Assembly: GCA_965247075.1 (NCBI GenBank)
Contig: CBDFGK010000003.1
Coordinates: forward strand, 2,294,001 to 2,358,000
DNA from: CBDFGK01 sp965247075
GTDB taxonomy: Bacteria > Pseudomonadota > Gammaproteobacteria > Pseudomonadales > Halieaceae
Length of the DNA: 64,000 bases
Direction: 5' to 3'
How positions within the stretch are numbered: the stretch's first letter is position 1; every line of letters begins with the position of its first letter. Below are positions 8,920 through 16,889 of the stretch, piece after piece. Position numbers and translations under genes: made by a program. Below the pieces are notes generated by a model. That model searched no databases and was not told the DNA's origin. It was given only the letters and a program-made list of their open reading frames with translations.

Positions 8920-8948
8920 ATCATATAATCAAGTGTAGTTGATGGCAA
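8920..8948 (-). promoter_or_regulatory. Candidate sigma70 promoter for argD-argF
   Basis: On the minus strand TTGCCA (8943-8948) and TATGAT (8920-8925) are separated by 17 bases. Transcription would start about 47 bases before the argD ATG. The -35 element overlaps the start of the hflX remnant on the other strand. Confidence 0.5.
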
Positions 8949-9166
8949 TGTGGATGATGGGTTTATCGGATATTAAGACAATTTCCATGGCGGGATATAC
9001 CAATGCGGGGAAGTCCACCCTCTTCAATCGGCTCTGTACCGCGAAGGTGCATGTGGAAGATCAACTCTTTGCGACCCTTGACCCCACTATCAGGAAACTC
9101 AACATTCCCCTCCTCGGCCCCGCCATCCTCTCGGATACTGTTGGTTTTATCCGGCAGTTACCCCAT
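8939..9166 (+). pseudogene. hflX: Truncated hflX (GTPase domain fragment)
   Basis: Residues from about 11 on match the centre of HflX, a ribosome-associated GTPase of about 430 residues. Visible are G1 GYTNAGKSTLFNRL, then DQLFATLDPTIRKL and the G3 region SDTVGFIRQLPH. Homology stops sharply after this point (9166) and the remaining ORF to 9310 is unrelated sequence running into the 3' end of the Sel1 gene. The N-terminal HflX domain, G4/G5 motifs and C-terminal domain are all absent, so this cannot be a working GTPase. It marks an insertion or deletion boundary between argD and grxD. Confidence 0.8.
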
Positions 9167-9239
9167 ATGCGTATACCAGTGAATGTTGCCACCCAGACCA
9201 CGGGAAGGTTGACACCTGCTTTCAGTGTTGTTGATGATT

Positions 9240-10511
9240 TTAAAAATTATTTTCGAGCATTTCCTTGGCACCAGCGTGTCCTTGGGCTGCAGCCTTGCCG
9301 AACCACTTAATGGCTTCAGTGTTATCCCGAGGAACGCCTCTGCCAAGCCAGTACATAGAAGCGAGATTGAATTGGGCATGTACATCTCCCTGTTCTACCC
9401 CCTTGCGATACCACTTGACCGCTTCGGCGTAATCCTGAGCAACGCCATATCCATTTTCGTACATCTCGCCGAGGTTGACTTGACCGCCCGCATGCCCCTG
9501 TTCTGCCGCCTTGCGATACCACTTGACCGCTTCGGCGTAATCATGAGAGACACCCTCACCATCTTCGTACATTGAACCGAGGTTGTTTTGACCGCCCGCA
9601 TGCCCCTGTTCTGCCGCCTTGCGAGACCACTTGGCAGCTTCGATGTAATCCTTATTAACACCTTGGCCGTGGTAGTACGCCAGACCGAGGTTGGATTGGG
9701 CAATCGCAAATTCCTGTTCTGCTGCCTTGCGAGTCCACTTGACCGCTTCGGCATAATCCTGAGTAACACCTTGACCGTGGTAGTACATCAGACCGAGGTC
9801 GAATTGACCGAGCGCCTCCCCCTGCTCTGCCGCCTTGCGATACCACTTGGCCGCTTCGGCATCATCCTGAGCAACGCCATATCCATTTTGGTACATCAGA
9901 CCGAGGCCGAGTTGACCGACCGCCCATCCCTGTTCTGCTGACCTGCGATACCACCTGGCAGCTTCGATGTAATCCTTATTAACACCTTGGCCGTGGTAGT
10001 ACGCCTGACCGAGGAAGTATTGGGCAATCGCATATTCCTGTTCTGCTGCCTTGCGAAACCACTTGGCTGCTTCGGCGTAGTCCTGATTAACGCCTTTGCC
10101 GTACTTGTACATAATACCGAGGTCGACTTGACCGTCTGCATGCCCCTGTTCTGCTGCCTTGCGAAACCACTTGGCTGCTTCAGCGTAGTCCTGATTAACG
10201 CCTTTGCCGTGGTTGTACATCATACCGACGATGCCTTGACCGTCTGCATGCCCCTGTTCTGCTGCTTGACGGCACCACGTCATGGCTTTGGCGTATTCTT
10301 TGTTACTGTAATGGCTTTTGCACAGCCGTATTGCTTCTTCTACTGTCTCTTCCTCGCTCTCTGCTGTTTCTGACCCGCCTGTCAACAATCCAAACAGCAC
10401 CAGGCCAGCCGCTCCCGCCCGTAACCATCCCAGGCGGGACACACTACTCTTGTCTGGTAGCAAGGCATCATCCTGACGAAGTCCAAGCGCAAATCTTTTC
10501 ATCTGGGGCAT
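9240..10511 (-). CDS. Sel1-repeat (TPR-like) protein with N-terminal signal/anchor
   Basis: A 423-residue protein of the Sel1-like repeat family, helical hairpin repeats that act as protein-interaction scaffolds. Residues about 28-46 are hydrophobic (RAGAAGLVLFGLLTGG) after a charged N terminus, which suggests export or a membrane anchor. A short acidic stretch follows (SEEETVEE). Nine uninterrupted 36-residue repeats occupy residues 87-410, with consensus features LGxMYxxGxGVxxDYAEAxKWxRKAAEQ, and a 13-residue partial repeat ends the protein. The ATG has AGGTGA close by. The gene lies between an hflX fragment and grxD, where it looks like an insertion. No enzymatic domain is visible; partner unknown. 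Confidence 0.88.
   Translation of the reverse strand: MPQMKRFALGLRQDDALLPDKSSVSRLGWLRAGAAGLVLFGLLTGGSETAESEEETVEEAIRLCKSHYSNKEYAKAMTWCRQAAEQGHADGQGIVGMMYNHGKGVNQDYAEAAKWFRKAAEQGHADGQVDLGIMYKYGKGVNQDYAEAAKWFRKAAEQEYAIAQYFLGQAYYHGQGVNKDYIEAARWYRRSAEQGWAVGQLGLGLMYQNGYGVAQDDAEAAKWYRKAAEQGEALGQFDLGLMYYHGQGVTQDYAEAVKWTRKAAEQEFAIAQSNLGLAYYHGQGVNKDYIEAAKWSRKAAEQGHAGGQNNLGSMYEDGEGVSHDYAEAVKWYRKAAEQGHAGGQVNLGEMYENGYGVAQDYAEAVKWYRKGVEQGDVHAQFNLASMYWLGRGVPRDNTEAIKWFGKAAAQGHAGAKEMLENNF
9282..10253 (-). repeat. Nine tandem 108-bp units within the Sel1 gene
   Basis: Each unit encodes one 36-residue Sel1 repeat. Some neighbours are nearly identical at protein level: units 1 and 2 share GHADGQ and KGVNQDYAEAAKWFRKAAEQ, and units 3 and 6 share YYHGQGVNKDYIEAA. 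This implies recent internal duplication or gene conversion and possible copy-number variation between strains. Confidence 0.85.
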
Positions 10512-10612
10512 ATCTCACCTGATTGGTTAGTACAGGCAAGGATAGAAAATATATTGGATTGGATAGCACCGCAACGATTGCATCACTTGCCAGTGTTCTT
10601 ATGTGAGTGCCA

Positions 10613-10643
10613 TTCATGATGGTATTCATCCTTCCATCATGAA
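10613..10643. repeat. Perfect inverted repeat upstream of grxD
   Basis: TTCATGATGG (10613-10622) and CCATCATGAA (10634-10643) form a ten-base perfect inverted repeat around an 11-base spacer. No T run follows, so it is not an evident terminator. It may be an operator for grxD or for the divergent Sel1 gene, or an insert boundary. Confidence 0.5.
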
Positions 10644-10757
10644 CAGAAATCAGGCTATGTCAGTATCATTTCGTATTGGAAGAGGCTGGGGGAAGATATT
10701 TATTGCGTTAGAGAGTACAATCGGGCACCTTATCACCACCTAATGGCAGGCAGTAAG

Positions 10758-11078
10758 ATGGACGTATTAGACAGCATTAAGGAACAGTTACAGAGCAACC
10801 CCGTCATTCTCTATATGAAGGGATCACCCAATGAACCCCAGTGCGGCTTTTCCGCTCGCACGTCCCAGGCACTAATGGCCTGCGGTGAGCGTTTTGCCTA
10901 TGTCGACGTGCTCAGCAACCCGGACGTTCGCACCAATTTGCCCGCCTATGCCAACTGGCCAACCTTTCCCCAGTTGTGGGTGCAGGGCGAGTTAGTCGGC
11001 GGCTGCGATATCGTGGTGGAAATGTACGAAAACGGCGAACTTCAGCAGTTGGTTAAAGAGGCCGCCGCACAGGAGTAA
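10758..11078 (+). CDS. grxD: Monothiol glutaredoxin, Grx4 family
   Basis: A CGFS-type glutaredoxin that binds and hands on [2Fe-2S] clusters, often with BolA proteins. I choose the ATG at 10758 (MDVLDSIKEQL), which has an AGG-type site in front and matches the family length of about 106 residues. The ATG at 10743 would add five residues without a ribosome site. Key residues: PVILYMKG, the CGFS active site, the cis-proline segment WPTFPQLWVQGELVGGCDI. Followed by a strong terminator. Position near bfr/bfd and a Fur-linked receptor fits iron metabolism. Confidence 0.95.
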   Translation: MDVLDSIKEQLQSNPVILYMKGSPNEPQCGFSARTSQALMACGERFAYVDVLSNPDVRTNLPAYANWPTFPQLWVQGELVGGCDIVVEMYENGELQQLVKEAAAQE

Positions 11079-11108
11079 AACCTGCGCATGGAATACCCCG
11101 ATCTCCCC

Positions 11109-11133
11109 AAACCCGCCTCCGGCGGGTTTTTTT
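11109..11133 (+). terminator. Intrinsic terminator after grxD
   Basis: AAACCCGCC and GGCGGGTTT form a nine-base stem with a TCC loop followed by a run of T residues, 31 bases after the grxD stop. Confidence 0.9.
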
Positions 11134-11163
11134 ATGTCCAGGGATGCGGTAGCTGCCAGGTAC

Positions 11164-11183
11164 GGGGTCCAGACTCTGACCCC
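11164..11183. repeat. Dispersed GGGGTC...GACCCC repeat, copy 3
   Basis: GGGGTC and GACCCC flank CAGACTCT. This is a shortened relative of the longer perfect palindrome at 36987-37012, differing by loss of six bases in one arm. It lies between the grxD terminator and the Fur-like box. Confidence 0.55.
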
Positions 11184-11220
11184 AAATCTCTATGGCCTCC
11201 AGCTTGGGAAGATTTTTAAT

Positions 11221-11249
11221 TGAGAATCTAATTGATAACCATTCTCATT
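11221..11249. promoter_or_regulatory. Fur-box-like site upstream of the TonB-dependent receptor
   Basis: The site holds GATAAC-C-ATTCTC (11234-11246) preceded by GAGAAT at 11222-11227, an array of Fur-type hexamers. By eye, 13 of 19 positions fit the classical Fur consensus. It lies about 60 bases before the receptor start, so iron-dependent repression is likely. Confidence 0.7.
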
Positions 11250-11305
11250 TGCCTTAGTATCCTCATCAAACTAAAACTACAGACTCTTTGTACCAAGGAA
11301 TAAGG

Positions 11306-13462
11306 ATGAAAAGATCCCCTGAGCTATTGGTAATGCTGTTGGCAGCATTGCCGGCTGCGCCGGTATTGGCCAGTGATACCGCAGGGCTGGAAACGGTTAC
11401 CATTATTGGCACGCGGGAGGATGCGCGTGCCGTGGCTGGGTCCAGCGCGGTGTTGACCGCCGAAGACCTGGCGATGTTTCAGGACACGGACATTCATCGC
11501 GTGCTGAGCCAGGTGCCGGGTGTTTATATCCGCGAGGAAGATGGTTACGGCTTGCGTCCCAACATCAGTATTCGTGGCAGCTATGGCGATCGCAGCAGCA
11601 AAATCACCCTTATGGAAGACGGCGTACTGATCGCCCCAGCTCCCTATACCGCCTCATCTGCCTATTATTTTCCTACCACTGGCCGTGTAGCGGGTGTAGA
11701 GGTGATGAAGGGCGCAGCGGCCATAGAGAATGGTCCCTATACCATTGGCGGGGCCATTAACCTGCTGAGTACACCTATTCCCCAACCAATGAGTGGCCAA
11801 TTACTGGCGGAGGGTGGCGATGACTCCACCTACCGCCTGCATGCCAACTACGGCGGCACGGTGGGCAACTGGGGTTTCCTGTTGGAGGGCCACACCCAGG
11901 GCACCGATGGATTTTCCGATATTGACTACGTGAACTCAGATAGCGGCTTTGAAAAAAATGATGTGCTGGCCAAGTTGCGCTACACCACCGGTGCACACGC
12001 ACGCTTCTATCAGCAGTTTGACCTCAAGCTGGCCTACGCTGATGAGGAATCCGACCAGACTTACGTGGGTTTGACCGAGGCGGATTTTGACCAGAAATCA
12101 ACCCGGCGTTATGGCTTGTCTCGCCTGGACAATATGGACAACGGGCACAAGTCCGTTAACTTCGTTCACCTTATTGAGCTCAGCGATACTCTCTCCATCA
12201 GCACCACGGCTTATTACAACGAGTTCACCCGTGACTGGTACAAGGTCGATAAAATCGACAGGGAAGGCATTAACGAGGTAATAATCTGTGCCAACGGTGG
12301 CAACTGCGACGGCATGACCTCAAATTATGGTGATTATGACGCCGGTTATACCCGGGCGGTACTGCATGGCGAAGCCTTTGCGGATGTCTATGTAAAGCAC
12401 AACAATCGAGACTATGAGTCTAAAGGTATACAAACGCGTCTCTCAACGGAGTTTGGCGCCGGCAGTTGGTCGCACGAGGTGAAATTTGGCGCCCGCTACC
12501 ACCAAGATTTCGAGGCGCGTCAGCAACCGGTCGATCAATATCTGCAAGGTGATGACGGCAGCTTTAGCCTGGCCGCTACGGGTAGCGCCTCGCGCAGCAA
12601 AAAGGAATCCGATGCCACATCGTTCTACCTCACAGATTTGATCAGTATTGGCGACTGGACTGTTAAGCCTGGTATTCGCTATGAGGATTACACCATTAAC
12701 AGGGTGGCCGATGACGAAACATTACTGGGACTGGGAGTCACCTATGCCCTGACCGACGCCTGGCAGCTGTTGGCCGGTATCTACGAGGGCCTGTCGCCCA
12801 GCGCCAGCCGCGATAGTGATCCGGAAACGGCGACTAACTATGAAGCAGGCTTGCGCTACAGTGGCGCACAGGTTTATCTCGAGGCGGTCGGTTTTTTCAG
12901 TGATTACGACAATATTATCGGTGTATGTACCAATTCGGGTGGCGCCGGCAATACTCCCTGCGAGGCCGGTGATACTGAAAATGGCGGTAAAGCGGAAATT
13001 AGCGGTGTGGAGCTGGTTGTCGGCTATGCCATCGTACTGGATTCAGCGCAGCTACCGTTGTCCCTTAGCTACACCTATACCGACGCTGAATTTAAATCCA
13101 GCTTTGTCGGTAAGTCTGTGTGGGGTACCGTGGAGGAGGGTGACAGTCTGCCCAACCTGCCCGAGCATCAGTTGATGCTGAGATCAGGTTTATCTATGGA
13201 CAATGGCTTCGGTGGTGAATTGCGACTGCGTTACTTCGATGAAACATGTGCCACTGCCGCCTGTGATGATTTTGATGACATCGACGAGCACTATGCTCTG
13301 GACCTCGCCACCTACTATGACTGGAACGAGCGCACGCGCTTTTACTGCGGCGTAGATAACCTCACTGGCGAGGACAGTGATATCGTGGCGCGCCAGCCCA
13401 AAGCAGGTGCTCGTCCACAGCGGCCGCGCACTTTTCTGGTCGGCGTGCGCTATCAGCTCTAG
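11306..13462 (+). CDS. TonB-dependent outer-membrane receptor, FecA-like
   Basis: An outer-membrane beta-barrel that imports iron chelates using TonB energy. The start ATG at 11306 has AAGG close by and begins a signal peptide (MKRSPELLVMLLAALPAAPVLAS). The protein has 718 residues. Near the mature N terminus LETVTIIGTRED resembles a TonB box. The plug domain follows: QVPGVYIREEDGYG, then NISIRGSYGDRSSKITLMED and GVEVMKGAAAIENG. The barrel ends in VGVRYQL, a typical outer-membrane C-terminal strand. No FecA N-terminal signalling domain is present. Resemblance to FecA-type receptors and the Fur-like box support an iron substrate; the actual ligand cannot be told. Confidence 0.9.
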   Translation: MKRSPELLVMLLAALPAAPVLASDTAGLETVTIIGTREDARAVAGSSAVLTAEDLAMFQDTDIHRVLSQVPGVYIREEDGYGLRPNISIRGSYGDRSSKITLMEDGVLIAPAPYTASSAYYFPTTGRVAGVEVMKGAAAIENGPYTIGGAINLLSTPIPQPMSGQLLAEGGDDSTYRLHANYGGTVGNWGFLLEGHTQGTDGFSDIDYVNSDSGFEKNDVLAKLRYTTGAHARFYQQFDLKLAYADEESDQTYVGLTEADFDQKSTRRYGLSRLDNMDNGHKSVNFVHLIELSDTLSISTTAYYNEFTRDWYKVDKIDREGINEVIICANGGNCDGMTSNYGDYDAGYTRAVLHGEAFADVYVKHNNRDYESKGIQTRLSTEFGAGSWSHEVKFGARYHQDFEARQQPVDQYLQGDDGSFSLAATGSASRSKKESDATSFYLTDLISIGDWTVKPGIRYEDYTINRVADDETLLGLGVTYALTDAWQLLAGIYEGLSPSASRDSDPETATNYEAGLRYSGAQVYLEAVGFFSDYDNIIGVCTNSGGAGNTPCEAGDTENGGKAEISGVELVVGYAIVLDSAQLPLSLSYTYTDAEFKSSFVGKSVWGTVEEGDSLPNLPEHQLMLRSGLSMDNGFGGELRLRYFDETCATAACDDFDDIDEHYALDLATYYDWNERTRFYCGVDNLTGEDSDIVARQPKAGARPQRPRTFLVGVRYQL

Positions 13463-13562
13463 GCGGCGCAGTACTCCGCCCGTGGCCTGATCAATCTTGC
13501 CTGCGGTCTAAATTCCAGTGCGTGGGCGATATATCCATATACCCGCGCGCCGGCAGTGAGTG

Positions 13563-14039
13563 TCAGGAGGGTTCGTCCATGGCGCTCTGCAGGTAATTCC
13601 GGATGCCCACTTTCTCAATCAACCCCAGTTGGGTTTCCAGCCAATCGACGTGTTCTTCCTCAGACTCGAGAATACTCTCAAACAATTCTCTGGAGACATA
13701 ATCCTGTATTGACTCGCAGTAAACGATCGCCTCTTTGAGATCGGGCATGGCCTGCAATTCCAACTGCAAATCGCAGTTAAGCATCTCTTCGGTGTTTTCG
13801 CCGATGGACAGCTTGCCCAGATCCTGCAAATTGGGCAGCCCCTCCAGGAAAAGTATCCGCTCCGTGAGTTGGTCGGCATGCTTCATTTCATCGATGGATT
13901 CGTGGTACTCGTGCTCGCCCAGTTCTTTCAATCCCCAGTCTTTATACATTTTGGAGTGCAGAAAGTATTGATTGATGGCGACCAGTTCGTTGCCCAGTAC
14001 CCGGTTCAAGTGTTCGATTACCCTGGGGTCACCTTGCAT
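13563..14039 (-). CDS. bfr: Bacterioferritin
   Basis: A 24-mer haem-containing iron storage protein. I start at the ATG at 14039 (MQGDPRVIEHLN), which has GGGAG eight bases ahead; a start six codons upstream is open but less likely. The 158-residue length is standard. Ferroxidase ligands are visible in NELVAINQYF, HEYHESIDEMKHAD and ESEEEHVDWLE. The haem-binding Met (equivalent to E. coli Met52) is the Met of DEMKHAD. Its partner ferredoxin gene bfd lies 125 bases upstream on the same strand, a layout known from Pseudomonas bfrB-bfd. Confidence 0.96.
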   Translation of the reverse strand: MQGDPRVIEHLNRVLGNELVAINQYFLHSKMYKDWGLKELGEHEYHESIDEMKHADQLTERILFLEGLPNLQDLGKLSIGENTEEMLNCDLQLELQAMPDLKEAIVYCESIQDYVSRELFESILESEEEHVDWLETQLGLIEKVGIRNYLQSAMDEPS

Positions 14040-14163
14040 GGTTTTCTCCCGTTCCAAGAATTGGCTATTATGCGCGCCAATACCTGACGGGTCAACGCTA
14101 ACTTATTGATTTATAAGAATAATGTGGAATGATAATACGAGAGATTCGCAATCGCGTCTGGGT

Positions 14164-14367
14164 CTAGCTGACCGCATAGAAAAGCTGTTGCCCAGCGCTG
14201 CTGTCGAGCAGGGTGGCGCGTACAATAGCGCGAGTCATGACGCTGCACTTGCCACATTCGCTGGCCACGCCCAAAGTGTTGCGCACCTCGCGCAGGGAAC
14301 TGGCCCCGTCTTCGACCGCAGCGCGAATCTGGGTATCGGTTATTCCTTTGCAAATACAAACATACAT
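14164..14367 (-). CDS. bfd: Bacterioferritin-associated [2Fe-2S] ferredoxin
   Basis: A small ferredoxin that reduces the haem of bacterioferritin to release stored iron. Cluster cysteines are seen as CIC near the N terminus (residues 4 and 6) and CGKC near residue 38-41. The 67-residue length is normal. A Fur-like box lies about 40 bases ahead of the ATG, which fits induction under iron starvation, when iron must be mobilised. Confidence 0.93.
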   Translation of the reverse strand: MYVCICKGITDTQIRAAVEDGASSLREVRNTLGVASECGKCSVMTRAIVRATLLDSSAGQQLFYAVS

Positions 14368-14408
14368 GCCGGCGGCGACCGCTAACGACTCTAGAGCTGC
14401 ACCTTAAT

Positions 14409-14427
14409 CTTAATGATAATGATTGTC
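14409..14427. promoter_or_regulatory. Fur-box-like site upstream of bfd
   Basis: By eye 15 of 19 positions match the classical Fur consensus, including the core AATGATAAT. It lies between the divergent bfd and proA genes, about 42 bases from the bfd start, so bfd is the likely target. Confidence 0.75.
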
Positions 14428-14582
14428 AATTAGATTTCCGGTTTTGAAGGCTGTGACCCCCGCCTGGCCCGAATTTGCGAAAATGGCACTATTTCCCCCC
14501 GCCGAAAGTGTTGGCAAAGCACCGCTGGCTGCGCGGTTCAGGTATAATCGCGGCTTTTGGCAATGCCGCTGGTGGAATCGGA

Positions 14583-15845
14583 ATGGATCGGGACCTGAAA
14601 GCGTACATGCAGCGAGTGGGCACTCTGGCCCGCGCTGCGGCGAGTCGCTTGTCGGCTGCGCAAACTGCGCAGAAAAATAGCGCCCTGCTGGCCGCGCGGG
14701 ATGCGCTGGATGCGGCGCGCCCGCACCTGCAGGTGGCGAATCAACTGGATATGACACGCGGTGAAGAAAAGGGCCTAGCGGCGCCGTTGCTGGACCGCCT
14801 GGAACTGACGCCCGCGCGCATTGATGCGATGCTGGCCGGTCTGGAGCAGGTTGCCGCGCTGAGTGATCCGGTCGGCAGTATCACTGATTTAAAATCTATG
14901 CCCAGTGGTATCCAGGTAGGGCGCATGCGCGTGCCGCTGGGGGTCATTGGAATTATCTATGAAAGTCGTCCCAATGTGACGGTGGAGGCAGCCAGCCTGT
15001 GCCTGAAGGCCGGTAATGCCACGATCTTGCGCGGCGGCTCAGAGGCCATGGAATCGAACCAGGCCATCGCCGGTTGCATGCTGGCCGGCCTGCGTGCGGC
15101 GGGTTTACCCGATGCGGCGATCCAGGTGGTCGAAACTACCGACCGTGCCGCCGTGGGTGAATTGATCACCATGCCCCGGTATGTCGATGTAATCGTTCCT
15201 CGCGGTGGCAAGGGCTTGATCGAGCGTATCAGCGCCGATGCCGGCGTTCCGGTGATCAAACACCTGGATGGGGTGTGCCATGTGTATATCGATGGTGCCG
15301 CCGACATCGACAAGGCGATAGCGATTGCCATCAACTCCAAAACCCAGCGCTACGGTACCTGTAATACCCTGGAAACCCTGCTGGTTGACGAGTCCATAGC
15401 CGCCAATATTCTGCCGGTACTGGCCCAGCGCTACGCCGGGTTTGAGGTGGAGTTGCGAGGCTGCGAGAAAACCTGTGCCCTGCTGAGTGAGGCGACACCG
15501 GCCACGGAAGAGGATTGGGGGGCTGAATATCTGGCGCCCATTCTGGCGGTAAGGATCGTGGACGGGGTCGATGCGGCGATGGCCCATATAAGTCGCTACG
15601 GCTCGCAGCATACCGATACTATTGTGACCGAGAACCATACGCTGGCGATGCGTTTCCTGCGCGAAGTGGATTCCAGCTCGGTAATGGTGAATGCCTCTAC
15701 CCGTTTTGCCGATGGTTTTGAGTACGGCCTGGGTGCGGAGATCGGCGTTTCTACCGACAAATTACACGCCCGTGGTCCGGTCGGGCTTGAGGGGCTCACC
15801 TCTGAGAAGTATATCGTGCTGGGCAATGGGCATATTCGCCAGTGA
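14583..15845 (+). CDS. proA: Glutamate-5-semialdehyde dehydrogenase (gamma-glutamyl phosphate reductase)
   Basis: NADPH-dependent reduction of glutamyl phosphate in proline synthesis. The frame is open for 36 codons upstream, but the ATG at 14583 (MDRDLKAYM) gives the family's usual 420 residues. Visible features: VPLGVIGIIYESRPNVTVEAA, the cofactor region LRGGSEA, the catalytic cysteine in SKTQRYGTCNTLETLL, and ASTRFADGFEYGLGAEIGVST near the end. It heads a tight plus-strand run continuing through nadD, rsfS and rlmH, as in Pseudomonas. Confidence 0.97.
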   Translation: MDRDLKAYMQRVGTLARAAASRLSAAQTAQKNSALLAARDALDAARPHLQVANQLDMTRGEEKGLAAPLLDRLELTPARIDAMLAGLEQVAALSDPVGSITDLKSMPSGIQVGRMRVPLGVIGIIYESRPNVTVEAASLCLKAGNATILRGGSEAMESNQAIAGCMLAGLRAAGLPDAAIQVVETTDRAAVGELITMPRYVDVIVPRGGKGLIERISADAGVPVIKHLDGVCHVYIDGAADIDKAIAIAINSKTQRYGTCNTLETLLVDESIAANILPVLAQRYAGFEVELRGCEKTCALLSEATPATEEDWGAEYLAPILAVRIVDGVDAAMAHISRYGSQHTDTIVTENHTLAMRFLREVDSSSVMVNASTRFADGFEYGLGAEIGVSTDKLHARGPVGLEGLTSEKYIVLGNGHIRQ

Positions 15846-15869
15846 AGCTTTTACAGTGAGCTGTACACC

Positions 15870-16544
15870 GTGAATCCGGGTCCTATAGCGATACTCGGTG
15901 GCACCTTTAATCCAATCCACAACGGTCATCTGCGGTCGGCGCTGGAGCTGTGCCGGCGCCTGGGTTTTGTTGAGGTCAGGTTGATGCCGGCTGCGCAGCC
16001 TCCCCATCGACCGGTACCGGACTGCCCTGCCGCAATGCGCGCGGCCATGGTGGAACAAGCCGTGGCCGATGAAAAAAACCTGGTTTGTGATCGCCGCGAG
16101 TTGTCTCGCAACGGGCCCTCCTACACTATTGATAGCCTGGCAGAAACCCGGGCAGAACTGGACCCGGCGGCCAGCCTCAGCTTTATCGTGGGGGCCGATG
16201 CAGTAGCCGCGCTGGCCAGTTGGCATCGCTGGCAGGAATTAACTGATATTGCGCATATCGTTGTTATTGCCAGGCCCGGTTGGGATATACCCACACAGGG
16301 AGTGGTGGGTGAGTGGCTACAACAACACCTGACCAGGGTAGTGGCAACTCTGCAGCATGAGCCCTGCGGTAGGGTCTATGTGGAAACCTTGACACCCTTG
16401 GCGATATCTTCGTCGCAAATCCGCCGCCAGATAGCGGCCGGTGAATCACCAAGATACTTGCTGCCAGATGTGGTCTGGCACACTATACAATCAGCCGGGC
16501 TATACGGTCACGGCGCTACAAGTCAGCAACAGACTCAGGAGTAG
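15870..16544 (+). CDS. nadD: Nicotinate-nucleotide adenylyltransferase
   Basis: Joins nicotinate mononucleotide to AMP in NAD synthesis. GTG start; 224 residues. The nucleotidyltransferase signature is clear: ILGGTFNPIHNGHL near the N terminus (GxFxPxHxGH) and the C-terminal ISSSQIRRQIAAG. The segment SFIVGADAVAALASWHRW is typical of NadD. It ends one base before rsfS. Confidence 0.95.
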   Translation: MNPGPIAILGGTFNPIHNGHLRSALELCRRLGFVEVRLMPAAQPPHRPVPDCPAAMRAAMVEQAVADEKNLVCDRRELSRNGPSYTIDSLAETRAELDPAASLSFIVGADAVAALASWHRWQELTDIAHIVVIARPGWDIPTQGVVGEWLQQHLTRVVATLQHEPCGRVYVETLTPLAISSSQIRRQIAAGESPRYLLPDVVWHTIQSAGLYGHGATSQQQTQE

Positions 16545-16545
16545 T

Positions 16546-16884
16546 ATGCAATCGGCGGAACTTAAAGATCTGATAATTGAGGCCCTGGATTATCTCAAGG
16601 GCGTCCAGGTCGTGGCACTGGATGTACAGAAGCTGACCGACGTCATGGACTATCTGGTCGTCGCCGGCGGCACCTCAAATCGCCACGTCAAGGCCCTGGC
16701 TGACAATGTGCGCGACGCTGCCAGGCAGCGGGATATACGGCCGCTGGGTGTCGAGGGGCTGAACGGTTGTGAATGGGTGCTGGTCGATTATGGTGACGTT
16801 GTGGTACACGTCATGTTGCCGGCCACCCGCGATTTTTACGACCTGGAACGGCTCTGGTCAGGTGTGCCTGAGCCAGCGGAATAG
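16546..16884 (+). CDS. rsfS: Ribosome silencing factor RsfS
   Basis: Binds uL14 on the large ribosomal subunit and blocks subunit joining in slow growth. The frame is open far upstream into nadD, but the ATG at 16546 is preceded by AGGAG at ideal spacing and gives the family's 112 residues. Family features: KGVQVVALDVQ, TDVMDYLVVAGGTSNRH, GLNGCEWVLVDYGDVVVHVM and RDFYDLERLW. Confidence 0.95.
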   Translation: MQSAELKDLIIEALDYLKGVQVVALDVQKLTDVMDYLVVAGGTSNRHVKALADNVRDAARQRDIRPLGVEGLNGCEWVLVDYGDVVVHVMLPATRDFYDLERLWSGVPEPAE

Positions 16885-16889
16885 CAGCG

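Noticed and set aside
9282..10253. Regular repeats that might suggest a CRISPR array
   Set aside because: The 108-base period is in frame and encodes Sel1 repeats without unrelated spacers. No CRISPR array or cas gene is visible in the window.
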